DNA from: Metopolophium dirhodum
Lineage: Eukaryota > Arthropoda > Insecta > Hemiptera > Aphididae
Assembly: GCF_019925205.1 (NCBI RefSeq)
Contig: NC_083560.1
Span: forward strand, 125,709,062 to 125,773,061
Direction: 5' to 3'
DNA length: 64,000 nt
Each line of letters begins with the position of its first letter. Position 1 is the first letter of the stretch. Made by a program: the position numbers and the translations under genes. The notes below the pieces were generated by a model. That model saw nothing but the letters and a program-made list of their open reading frames with translations. It ran no database searches and had not been told where the DNA came from. Below, one piece after another: positions 51,178-62,615 of this stretch.

Positions 51178-53270
51178 GATTTTGTTAAGTTAAAACTTAT
51201 AACGTATCGCTGATCTTCCGATTTTTATTAAATAATAAGTAAAATTATTCAGTTATAACCAATCGATAAAATAAAAATATGTATTGATTATGAACATTTA
51301 AAAAAAAACAGTTACCAAACGAAGGTTAGCACGCACTAGTATCAATATGAAGACTGAAGTGACCCTGTCGATGCTCAACAAAAGAGACCTTTTCGTTCTA
51401 CTCATCCCCACTTACCGAAGGCAGTAATTGGCGGCGTTCGGCTAAATCGAACGAATTTAACAAAAAATGTGTAAAATATTCGTTATCAATTTTAAATTTG
51501 CCGCGCAACTTAACGCGCTAGTTTTACAAACCCTAATGAAAAAATACCACGAGGTGCGTAACATAGAGTCACAGTTCTAATGAAACGCACTATAGAACTA
51601 TAGTAGGTGTTTGGTCAAGGACGCTTGCAGTGTCACACCACACAATTTAAGCCTGGGTACCTATTATAATTTGGTCTTGAGTGGTTAAATAGAATTAAAT
51701 ATGATGATAAACTGCCATTAGGAAACCCCGACACTGTCAATTTTTAAAAACAATGTGTAATATATTTTTAAAAAATAACTAAGTTTTTCAATAATAATTT
51801 TGTACTTAATTTATTAGCAAAAAATTGAATGATTTTCAAAATAAGAAAAAACTAAAAAGAACAACAATTTTTAGAAACTTGTCAGCCAACCTCCTCGTGG
51901 TGTTTGTTGGGTTAGTCTAATAAGCTGTATATTTGACTAAATATTGAAAATAATATATAATGACCAGGGAATCAACTCGTACATACCTCTTGATGACCCG
52001 GGAATCAACTCGTACCCCAGGCTGGCGTCATTTTAGTTTTTTGAGGGTGTGGGGGGGGGGCAAAATTTTTGACCGGCCTAAAATAAAACTGAAAAAAAAA
52101 TATAAATATTGTAAATATTATTACGCGTGTATCATTTATGATGAATAAAACCGAAAAAACAATAAACCAATACAATTTTAATTTTGATACCTACCTTATA
52201 TAGAAAAAAGTTAAATTATGGACCGGATTAATCTCTTGCTGCCACTAAAACTGAAGTCTGTGCACTAATATGAAGATAGCAACGCATTTATAAAGTATAA
52301 ATAAATCCAAATCAAATTTAAAAGACCATGCAAATTTTACTATTATACATCCCAGTCAAATTAGACGAAAAATATCCTTATCTCCGAAAAATTATCACCA
52401 AGCTGAATTTCGGTACGTATTATATCGTACCTTTATTAGGACTTAATAAACAACGTTTGAAAACAAGCCCGGATTAAGTTAATTTTGGGCCCTGGGCCAA
52501 TTAGTAATTAGATATTCATAATCCATATTTTATATAAAACGTACTATCCGTAGTGGAACCACTATCGATATCCGTTGTTTGAGTGAAAAGTCCACATCTA
52601 TATCATAATATACGTGGAAAAGATTATTAGAGGTCAAAGGTTAGGAATACTTTAATATCTACCTTTTAATTTTGTCGCATATAGGTACTATATACCTAGA
52701 ATAAAAATAGTTTCAAACAAAAATTGTAGGACATAGATATTATGTTGTTATAATATCAATTTATGATGTACCTACAAGTAACCGTTCTAGAGGTATACGA
52801 ATTCATGATCCATATTCGTATGGTTCTTAATTGTTATATATACGCAATTTTGTAAGGTAATTAAAATGCGTAAACCACGGCGGAACTGCCGGCCAATAGA
52901 CAATAAAATATGTATAATACATTATGAGTACCTATACTAACCTACTGTTTGTTAGCTAAAGCCGTAGTTTCTAATTTTCTAATTATGTTATACTTCAATA
53001 ATTTTAATTTAAAAGAAAATGTTAAGCACAAATCGTATATAATGTAATGTATTATAAATGAAATTAATAATATAATTTATAAATTAATTACAACAAAATA
53101 AGTAAATCGATACTTGAGAAATATTTTATAAAAATTTGAAATTAAAATGACAGTAAAAAAATGTTAATTATGTATTTTGTACTGCCATTTAAACAATATA
53201 ATAGGAGCCTTGTATTAAAAGTTAAAGGTTTAACCCTACAAATAAAATTTTATTGACATTTATAAAAAAA
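51178..53270. other. Upstream flank of the TAF9-like gene; no further gene
   Basis: Promoter of the TAF9-like gene must lie just above 51177. Further on: the GGGAATCAACTCGTAC tandem pair (51960), a G-rich tract (52048) and a hAT-like scrap (CCCGGATTAAGTTAATTTTG at 52471). Confidence 0.35.
51960..52016 (+). repeat. Two-unit tandem repeat, GGGAATCAACTCGTAC
   Basis: TGACC(A/C)GGGAATCAACTCGTAC occurs twice about 33 bases apart. Function not evident. Confidence 0.6.
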
Positions 53271-54739
53271 AAGGTGGATAAGTGGATGTCGCTCTGCTGT
53301 ACAGTAGGTTACAAGTGGGTCACTGTAATGGATGGTGTTAAATTTGAATTCAATGATATAATATCATTGTATAAGAAAAACGATTCTGAGCGAAAACGGT
53401 CAGTCAGCCTATGATATTACCAAGTATATTTGATGATATTATTGTGAATAAAGTAATTTATAAATAACCTATTTACGTGGAGCCTTGTTTTCAATTTTCA
53501 ATCCTTAGCTATAAAAGTTGAACATTTTATAAATTTTTAACTACAAAATAATTATTAAATTATAAATTTGATAAATTCTGTCCAAATTTGATCTTTAAAT
53601 GCTTATAAAAAAAAAACTGTGCCTATGTATTTTCAATATTTTTCAACTGCTATTGTAAAAATATATCAGGAGTCTTGTATTAAATTTTTACACTTTTTGG
53701 CCCAACAGATAAAACTTTATTGATATTTATAGAAAAAAAAACTAAAAAAATTGAAAACTGAAAATGCCCGTAAACAGCTCAAAAAGTGTCAAAATATTTT
53801 CAAAATTGTATGGTGTATAGGAAATGCTAATATAAACATTCAGTGAAATTTTCATGTATCTACAGTTATTCGTTTTTGAATTACAAGAAAATAAGGAAAT
53901 CGGTACATGAGAAATCGAGTGAATATCTAATGTTGTAAAAATATGAATTTAAAACGCTCATAAAAATTTAATTTGACTTTCTTGTAGAAATTTTTTTTTT
54001 GATAAAGTTAGACAAACTTATGAGGAATCTTGTATTAGATTTTAAAATCTTAGATTTAAAAAGAAAATTTTTTATGAATTTCTAACTCAAAATAATTTGC
54101 AAATTTTCGTGATTTTTCCGTATTTTTTCAAGATTTGAACTTTAAACGTGTATAAAAAAAACTGTGACTAAGGATTATTAATTTTTTTCATCTGCCTTTG
54201 AAACAATAACCTAGGAGCCTTCTATTAAATTTTCAAGCTTTTTTACCCAACAAATAAAATTTTATTGATATTTATAGAAAAAAAATTTAAAAAAACTGAA
54301 AACTGACAATGTCCGTAAACAGTTCAAAAAAAGTCAAATTATTTTCAAAATTGTATTGTGTATAGAAAATACAAATATAAACAACCAGTGAAAATTTCAT
54401 GCATCTACGGTCATTTGTTTTAGAGTTACACCAATAACCAAAATCGATTTTGTTAAAAATCGATTTTGCGTAAAAATTCCCGTTTTTCCTTAATTTTTCT
54501 TTTGTTTTTCACATCGCTTTTGAAAACTACTGGGAAATTAAAATTTTGACCTCCCCAATGCACCAACGATATTCACTTTCCCATCGAACAAGATACTGAA
54601 GTCGAAAATCGAAGCATTATTTCGACTACTTATCGTGTACACAGACACAAAAATAAAAAAAAAAATAAAAAAAAAAAATAAAAAAAAAAACACACATCAT
54701 TGTAAAATCAATACATTCATCGTTTCACTCAGAATCTAA
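53271..54739 (+). repeat. R repeat, full-length copy
   Basis: 1469 bases, head AGGTGGATAAGTGGATGTCG, CAATGATATAATATCATTG, GATTCTGAGCG; tail CACTCAGAATCTAAAA. An A-rich AAAAATAAAA tract lies near the tail (54650-54690). Confidence 0.88.
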
Positions 54740-55160
54740 AAAAGCAAAAAAATTGGAAACTGAAAATGTCTGTAAACTTTTCAAAACAAGTCAAAATATT
54801 TTGAAAGTCTTATGGTGTCTAGAAAATGCTAATATAAACATTGAGTTAAAATTGGAATGTATCTACCGTAATTAATTTTAGAGTTACACTAAAAACCAAA
54901 ATGATCGATTATGTCAAAAACCGATTTTGCGTTTTCAAATTCCTGATTTTTCTTAATATTTTTGTTTTTTCTTGGGCTTTTGATAACTACTGGGAATTTT
55001 CAACACATGAATTTACCACCTAGATTCAATTTACCATCGAATAAGATACTGAAGTTGAAAATTGAAGGATTATTTGGATTAATAATATCGTGTACACAGA
55101 TCTCAGACACAAATAAAAAAATTAAAAAACATACATCATTGTAGAATTAAAATATTCATT
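54740..55160 (+). repeat. R repeat tail half, tandem behind a full copy
   Basis: Repeats the tail half of the preceding copy (GAAAATGTCTGTAAAC to CATACATCATTGTAGAAT) with more divergence and no CAGAATCT end. Suggests an unequal duplication or an insertion next to an older copy. Confidence 0.6.
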
Positions 55161-55533
55161 ATTTATTTATTATTCATTATTCAAAATATAACATTTATTG
55201 AATTAAATTAAATAATTATATAATTATATTAGATTCATGATATATCTATAATAAATGTCCAATTTGGAATGTCCTTTTGGTTCAATACTCCATAGTCTAT
55301 AGATATTGACTCTCTTAACATCAGGCGTTATTTAATAGATATAATATTTGTCTAATATTTTAAATAATACTATAAACTACTCAGCTATTTTAAATTTAAT
55401 TGGATTTAGAATCCCTAGTATGTATACACGTAATTCTGATTTGATCCATATACCTAATTTTAATACAAAATATGTTATAGTTTTGTTTTATAGACTAAAA
55501 TGTTGTCTTTGTATTTCTTGTTATTTTAGATTT

Positions 55534-56508
55534 TGAGCGGAGCGATGAATGTACCTATTGATTTTACAATAATGAGTATTTTTTTTTATTTGTGTCTGTG
55601 TACACGATAAGTAGTCAAAATAATGCTTCGATTTTCAACTTTAGTATCTTGTTTAATGAAAAAGTGAATCTAGCTGGTGCATAGTGGAGGTCAAAATTTT
55701 ATATTCCCATTTCCCAAGTGCTGAGAAAAATAAAAAAAAAATGAAGAAAACCAGGAATTTTTCAACAAAATCGATTATGGTTTATGGTGTAACTCTAAAA
55801 CAAATCTCTGTAGATACATGACATTTTCACTGGTTGTCTATATTAGCCTTTTGTATACACGTTAAAATATTTTGATTCGTTTTGAACTGTTTATGGACAT
55901 TTTCAGTTTCCAATATTTTTAGTTTTTTTTTTTCTATGAATGTCAATAAAATGTTATTTGTTGGGTAAAAGTCTTGAAAATTTAATACGAGGCTTTTAAT
56001 ACATTGTTACAATAGTAGTTACAATATATATTAAAAATATATAGTCAGAATTTTTTTTATAAGCATTTAAAGTTCATATCTTGAAAAAATACGTAAAAAT
56101 CACAAAAGTATGTGCAATTTATGTAGTATTAGAAATTTATAAAAATGTTTGTTTTTAAATCTAAGATTTTAAAATATAATGCAAGATTCCTCATAAGTTT
56201 AATAGGTTATATATAAATTACTTTATTCACAATAATATCATCAAATATACTTGGTAATATCATAGGCTGACTGATCGTTAATTGTTAATGTTTTACTATC
56301 ATAGGTAAGGATTGAAAATTTAAAACAAGGTTCCACGTAAATAGATTATATATAAATTACTTTATTCACAATAATATCATCAATACTTAGTTATATCATA
56401 GGTTGACTGGCTGTTTTCACTCAAAATCGTTTTTCTTATACAATGATATTATATCATTGAATTCAAAATTCACACCATCCATTACAGTGACCCACTTGTA
56501 ACTTCTGC
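55534..56508 (-). repeat. R repeat, reverse copy with internal duplication
   Basis: Starts TTAGATTTTGAGCGGAGCG and ends with head sequence at TGACCCACTTGTAACT. The 80-base stretch containing ACTTTATTCACAATAATATC occurs twice (56215 and 56357). Confidence 0.75.
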
Positions 56509-56994
56509 ACGGGCGATTGTAAACTCCGCCAGAATACCGGTTAGATAAAAAGGTAATTAAAAGGTCTAATGTAAACTACGCCAGTTTTAATTTCTTACCT
56601 GCTCACATTGCCAAATGCCTTCTCACATTAAATACGTGGCGATGGATCCACGTAGAAATTGATAATATTTTCAATATTAGATCTATTAATTTATTAATAG
56701 TTAAAAATAATTTTAACAGTATTTTCAATGATGATATCATTAATATCGGCAGTAGGTAACTTAGGTATCCTTTGACGAACATAATCATTTGTAGTGTTCT
56801 TCCGTCAGTGTCTGTTAAAGTGTATTAAACAAAATATGTCCGAACGAATTATGTCGCAAAAAAGTTTTGATATACAATTAATTACTGGCCAAAGAGGCAA
56901 TTTATTGGTTTTATTTAAAACTTTAAGTATAACAAAAATATCAGACACGCGACTGGTGAAATAAAATAGAGGTGTAATAACAAAAAAAAATTTT

Positions 56995-57112
56995 GTAAGT
57001 TAACAGTTAAGTTAATGAAAAGCCAAAAGTAACTAGTTAAGTTAAAAAGTTAAAAAGTTAAAAAAATAAAACTAACTTTTTACCTCGTTAATGCCCAGCC
57101 TTGCTCTTAGCC
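56995..57112. repeat. GTTAAGTTAA-rich stretch with hAT-like edge
   Basis: Repeats of AGTTAA and GTTAAAAA ending at CCTCGTTAATGCCCAGCCTT. The inverted edge AAGCCTGGGCATAGGTAAGC recurs at 60577, followed by the same kind of AGTTAA repeats to about 60740, so both are copies of one element family. Confidence 0.5.
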
Positions 57113-57410
57113 GTTAGAGAATTTTTAATTTTATTTATTTTTGGCTTCATTTTGATATATTTTATGTAAAATGTATTATTTACTTAACTATTATACTTTA
57201 ATGTGGTCGATTATAAATTATTACTATGAAAATTATGAATATTATATAATAATATAAATTGTATATTCTTAGCTGTTAGGTTAGTAATTTTTCATTTTTA
57301 TATATTTTTGGCTTAATTTTGATTTATTTTATGTCAAATTTATTATTTATATAACTATTATATTATTTTAATGTGGACGACTATTTATTATTATTATTAT
57401 TTTTATTTTA

Positions 57411-58867
57411 GATTCTGAGCGAAGCGATGAATGTATTGATTCTACAATGATGTGTGTTTTTTTTTTTATTTTTTTTTATTTTTGTGTCTGTCATCACCTT
57501 TTAGGACAGTAAAAGTGCTTGGATTTTCTTCAATAGTAACTTTTATGATAGGAAAGTGAATCTAGTTGGTACTTTGGGGGGTCAAAAGTAAAAATTTCCC
57601 AGTAGTTTTCACAAGCGACGTGAAAAACAAAAGAAAAATTAAGGAAAAACGGGAATTTTTACGCAAAATCTGTTTTCGAGAAAATCGATTTTGGTTTTTG
57701 GTGTAACTCTAAAACAAATGACCGTAGGGACATGAAATTTTGACTGAATGTTTATATTAGCATTTTCTATACATCATAAAATTTTGAAAATATTTTGACT
57801 CTTTTTGAGCTGTTTACGGCCATTGTCAGTTTTCAATTTTTTTAGTTTTTTTTTCTATAAATATCAATAACATTTTATCTGTTGAGTAAAAAAGCTTGAA
57901 AATTTAATAGAAGGCTCCTAGGTTATTGTTTCAAAGGCAGATGAAAAAAATTAAAAATCCTTAGTCACAGTTTTTAATTATAAGCATTTAAAGTTCAAAT
58001 TTTGACAAAATACGGAAAAATCACGAAAAATAGCAAATTATTTTGAGTTGAGAATTCATAAAAATTTTTCTTTTTAAATCTAAGATTTGAAAATGTAATA
58101 TAAGATTACTCATAAGTTTGTCTACCTTTATCAAAAAAAAAATGTCTAGAAGAAACTTAAATTAAATTTTTATGAGCGTCTGAAATTTATATTTTTACAA
58201 CATTTGATATTTACTCGATTTCTCATGTAACAATTTTCTTATTTTATTGTAATTAAAAAACGAATGACTGTAGATACTTAAAAATTTCACTGAATGTTCA
58301 TATTAGCATTTTCTATACACCATAAAATGTTGAAAATATTTTGACTCTTTTTGAGCTGTTTACGGACATTGTCAGTTTTCAATTTTTTTAGTTTTTTTTT
58401 CTATAAATATCAATAAATTTTTATTTGTTGGGTAAAAAAGCGTGAAAATGTAATATAAGGCTCCTGATATGTCGTTCCAATAGCAGTTGAAAAATATTAA
58501 AAATACATAGGCACAATTTTTTTTTATAAGCATTTAAAGTTCAGATTTTGACAACATTTATCAAATTTATAATTTATTAATTATTTTGTGGTTAAAAATG
58601 TATAAAATGTTTAACTTTTATGGCTAAAGATTGAAAATTTAAAACAAGGCTCCACGTAAATAGGTTATATATAAATTACTTTATTCACAATAATATCATC
58701 AAATATACTTGGTAAAATCATAGGCTGACTGACCGTTTTCGCTCAGAATCGTTATTCTTATACAATGATATTATATCATTGAATTCAAATTTAACACCAT
58801 CCATTACAGTGACCCACTTGTAACCTACTGTACAGCAGAGCGACATCCACTTATCCACCTTTTTTAA
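57411..58867 (-). repeat. R repeat, full-length reverse copy
   Basis: 1457 bases from TTAGATTCTGAGCGAAGCG to ACATCCACTTATCCACCTTT. A second stray head piece follows at 58949-58987 (ACAGCAGAGCGACACCCACT). Confidence 0.88.
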
Positions 58868-58987
58868 TAATATATTATATTAATTTTATATTGTTGTTAC
58901 TTGATATTTTTCAGTGGTGGAGTTTACAGTAAAAAAGGGTACTTGTATATCTGTACAGCAGAGCGACACCCACTTGCCCACCTTTTT

Positions 58988-59804
58988 ACTTTTATTATTA
59001 TCACAATCACCTTACTATTAGTTTTCATATTGTGCCAATTCATATGTAATGTTTTTCTTTCTTTGTTAAAGGGGTTTGACCCGTTGATTTTATATAAATA
59101 AATAAATATCTAATGCATTTAGTATTATGTCCTATTTATACAATTTTGTTTTAATTGTTATTTTTAAAATAAATATGATGACGTGTAGGTACATTATTAT
59201 TATTCGTAAAAACCAATCTCTTGTGTGTTATGTAAATATCTTTATTTAATAGGTAATTTTAAATTCAAATGTTAGCAATTAATTTTAAATTGTGTTTATT
59301 ATTATTACTATTAGCTTATAAAATATTACTTTTATACATATGTACTATTTTTGCATACTTTCTTTAAAATTAATTAATGAACAATATATACATAATAATA
59401 TGGTACATTGTAAACATATAATTAATATTTTAATTATTATTTGTTCAACATTACTTAGGTACCTACATGGCTACATTTGGTAAAACATTTTTAAAGAACA
59501 AATCCAGTTTACCACAATACGATTATTGGTTTTATTTTTATTTTGGAACATTTGTATTTCAACGAGCTTAGAATGATGGTGTTTTATAATTTGTCAGTCG
59601 AACTTCAGTTATAGAATTTTAATCTTCACAATATTTTCTGTTTTATTTTTTAAACTTGTCAGCTGTATGACGTTATTTTGGTACTTAAGTACCTACATAA
59701 TATAATCGCTCCTTCCTACCAAACAATTTTAATTACGCTATCGATCATTGAAATACGTGTTGCAACATAAAGTCAAAATTCATGAAATATGTTGTAAATT
59801 AAAT
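58988..59804. other. No gene identified
   Basis: AT-rich; nothing supportable between the R repeat and the TTAA-type MITE. Confidence 0.45.
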
Positions 59805-59808
59805 TTAA

Positions 59809-60210
59809 AAGGACGCTACACGGCAATTTGTTGTCTCTGTCTTACAACTGCGTAACATAGGAAATGTGCGCTCAGCAGGTCAAATTTAGCTCCGTTAGAT
59901 TAATAAATTAGAATGAATCGACCTATTATGAAATTGTATTGTAAGAACCTGAACATTATCTGTGTTTGTATGTGGGTTTTTTACGACATTTCAATTTTTA
60001 GTGAGTTACGCCTATTTAATATAATGTAGCGTAAATTAAAAATGCTCATAATTCACTTAAAAACTGAATTATGCGTAAAAAACCCTCATTCAATCACAGA
60101 TAATATTCTTACCATCAAGTTTCATAATACGACGACGTTGATTCACTCAAATTTGCCATGTCACGCACATGTAAGACGAAGACAAAGAAATTTAACCGTT
60201 TAGCGTCCTC
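59809..60210. mobile_element. TTAA-type MITE, diverged copy
   Basis: Left arm AAGGACGCTACACGGCA, right arm ending TTTAGCGTCCTC; both carry the family's GTCTT(A/C)-type inner arm. TTAA precedes it; the right flank is TTGG. A similar interior piece without ends lies at 29755-29935, and another at 17640-17720. Confidence 0.6.
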
Positions 60211-60576
60211 TTGGTAATTTTCAGCGATACTTGAAATTAATATTTTTAGGCACTAGAAAAAAAATTGTAATCTCAGGATTACGTAATACATTATGCTGAT
60301 TGCTTCTATTCCTACCTTATACCTATAAAGATATTTTTCATCTCATTTATTAACGGGCAACGGCAGTATCCTGAAAAACTATTACGGCTATCTAACATAA
60401 AATCCATAACTAGTAAACTTTTAGCGCTAGTCTAGTGTTATTATTCAGAAACACAATTAAAAACATATTGTTGCGGAACAAATAATGATGAGCTGAGGCA
60501 AAAATGTAAAATGTTCTTACGCTAATTGTCGACAATCACTCTAGTGAGTAGATTTATTATGTACCATATTATCAAG

Positions 60577-60745
60577 CCTGGGCATAGGTAAGCGAGTTAA
60601 AAAGTTGAAGTTAAGTTAATTTTAACTTTTTTAATTTAATTTTCATTAATTAATTTTTTTTAACTAACTTATTTTAATTAATTTAAACTTAATAAATAAC
60701 GAGTTACTTTTAATCAAATTCAAGTTAAGTTAACTTATAAATAAT
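60577..60745. repeat. AGTTAA-rich stretch behind AAGCCTGGGCAT
   Basis: Sister of 56995-57112 in the opposite orientation; see the shared CAAGCCTGGGCAT edge and AGTTAA units. Confidence 0.5.
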
Positions 60746-61013
60746 TAAATAATAAATATAATAAAAATAAACATTATTATAGATGATGCATATTACATAA
60801 CCATTTACTAGAATAAGAAACTAGAAATATAGTTAAATCTATTTATTGTCCCATCAACCAAAACTCTTCAAGAAAAATAACTTAATTATACATCTAGAGA
60901 TAGCCATTTAGGTGTATCGTATATGGTATATATAAAGATATACCATACCATACTACGCCATTCGTGCATATTGTAATAATAATAACAATAATAATTAATA
61001 AATACTAATGAGC

Positions 61014-61080
61014 AGTGGCGTATACATAACTTTTGTATGGGGGGGGGGGGGGGATCAGTTGCAAACAAATTATTATGGAA
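61014..61080. mobile_element. hAT-like left-end fragment with G tract
   Basis: CAGTGGCGTATACATAACTT followed by a 15-base G run (61039-61053). The matching right end was not found, so this is probably a truncated element. Confidence 0.4.
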
Positions 61081-61339
61081 CAAAAATACCTAAACCTAGG
61101 TATGTGCACATTTAAATACCTAATAAATGATAAAACATATATATATTCAATACATTTTATTTTAAATTCTACAAGTAGTTATATGTAGTTATGACTTATT
61201 CGTACAACTAATGAGTAATAACTATTAAGTAATATGATATTATATTATTATAATTTATATTGACATAGATACAATCATACAAATCACAAATGTACAACTC
61301 TCAAGAACATAATATTATTAAATATTCTCGTCAGTATTT

Positions 61340-62246
61340 AGACCAGTCAATTGACGGGGTGTGGAGTGGTCGGCGAACACGATGCGTATCAAAAAGTTGC
61401 CGACATACATATATCTATTTTGTCATGAATGAGAATACATTTTTCTCCAAGGTTTATGGATAATATAAAGGTATATTATATAATATATAATATATTATCT
61501 ATAAACCTTGATCTTTCTCAAGCATTGCCGTTGTTATGATAATTTATTTTGGCGGGGGCGCACAAAAGATTAGACCGGCCGGCGCCCAGCGCCGAGGACA
61601 TTGGTCTGGTGTTCTGTGGCTTCGTTATTATAATATTATAATCGTCGAGGTAGTTCGTCGACGTCGTGACTGGGTAGAATTGGGTGAAGCGACCCGTAGT
61701 CTTAGTCGTCACTACCCGGGCCCGTTGAGACGAACCACCAGAGTGCGGTCTGCGGCCGTGCGCAGTCTTGTGTGGCCCGTCCTTGGACCATATATATTAT
61801 AGTATATGATCTAAGGGCCCGTCACAATATTATGTTATCATAATTGAGTTCGCGGCAAAGATAACGTAAGATTACTTTCTATACCGTGGTTACATACCTA
61901 TTAAGCCGTTATTTTTCCAACCGAATTTGTTTACAGTTTATATTATACTTATCTATGCTGCAGTTGTATACGTCTTGTACAACAACTACTGCGGCTGTAA
62001 GTTGTATAGATTATAGAATAAATTATCAGTCTGTCACTCGCCACTCAGAAGGAGTAAAAGGACGGTTTGTGAAGATCAAAATTCAAAATCGATGTCCATG
62101 ATAAACTGAATAGACGCACGTATAGTGACTACTATTTAACCTTTTAACCGAGTCAGACTTCACTGGAGCGATCACGTATTCACATCATTGCATTAGAACG
62201 ACGATATCTTTTTGTTAAAATAGTTTTAACTGTAAAATCATCGAAA
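61340..62246 (+). promoter_or_regulatory. Probable promoter and 5' UTR region of the THAP gene
   Basis: This stretch is clearly richer in G+C and CpG than its surroundings, especially 61540-61790, and lies directly upstream of the THAP start codon. A TATATATTATAG tract is at about 61790-61802. Both strands have short open frames here (61536-61802 plus, 61518-61712 minus) with no recognisable family and mutual overlap, which I attribute to base composition. No transcription start can be fixed from sequence alone. Confidence 0.4.
61448..61510. mobile_element. 63-bp foldback with CAAGGTTTATAGATAAT arms
   Basis: CAAGGTTTATGGATAATATA and TATTATCTATAAACCTTG are inverted copies around an AT-only centre. 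Lies upstream of the THAP gene. Confidence 0.6.
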
Positions 62247-62615
62247 ATGTCCAACGTTTGTATTCTGTGTGAGAAACCAGTTCTCAAGTATTCAGTCTCC
62301 AAGATGTCTGTACACACGTAAGTCTCGTAAATATTTACCCTAGCGTACGGGGACAAAAACATTCTAGTCTAATTAGTTGTATTTTATTTTGTGTTAGATT
62401 TCCATCGTGTCCGAAAAAACGGCAGATCTGGCTCGACCTGTGTAAATTAGCCAATGAAGAAGTCTTACCAAACCGTAAAATATGTTCATTTCACTTTGAG
62501 CCAACATGCTTCAAAACTGGTTTAAAAAGGCGTTTACTTTATCGTGATGCTGTACCAACAATTTTTGGAAATGGCCATGTAAAATCAACAAATTTGCCAT
62601 TAAAAATTGCAAAAG
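62247..62615 (+). CDS. THAP-domain (C2CH zinc finger) protein, first two exons
   Basis: Exon 1 is 62247-62317 (donor CACAC|GTAAGT) and exon 2 is 62398-62615 (acceptor TGTTAG, donor AAAG|GTATTA), phase 2. The 96 residues hold a whole THAP DNA-binding domain: C5 and C8, the HTFP motif (23-26), W35, C53-x2-H56, and the diagnostic AVPTIF (75-80). The family consensus C-x2-4-C-x35-50-C-x2-H is met with 44 residues between C8 and C53. THAP proteins are sequence-specific nuclear DNA-binding proteins, many derived from P-element-like transposases. The rest of the protein should lie beyond 62615; I found no further exon before 64000. If exon 2 is not spliced, the frame stops at 62678-62680 and gives a short THAP-only protein. 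The start is the first ATG and precedes C5 by four residues, as usual in this family. Confidence 0.85.

Noticed and set aside
55348..55536. 62-codon frame
   Set aside because: AT-driven, no motif, and runs into an R repeat end.
61518..61802. Overlapping frames on both strands in the GC-rich patch
   Set aside because: Better explained by the CpG-rich promoter composition; no family motif.
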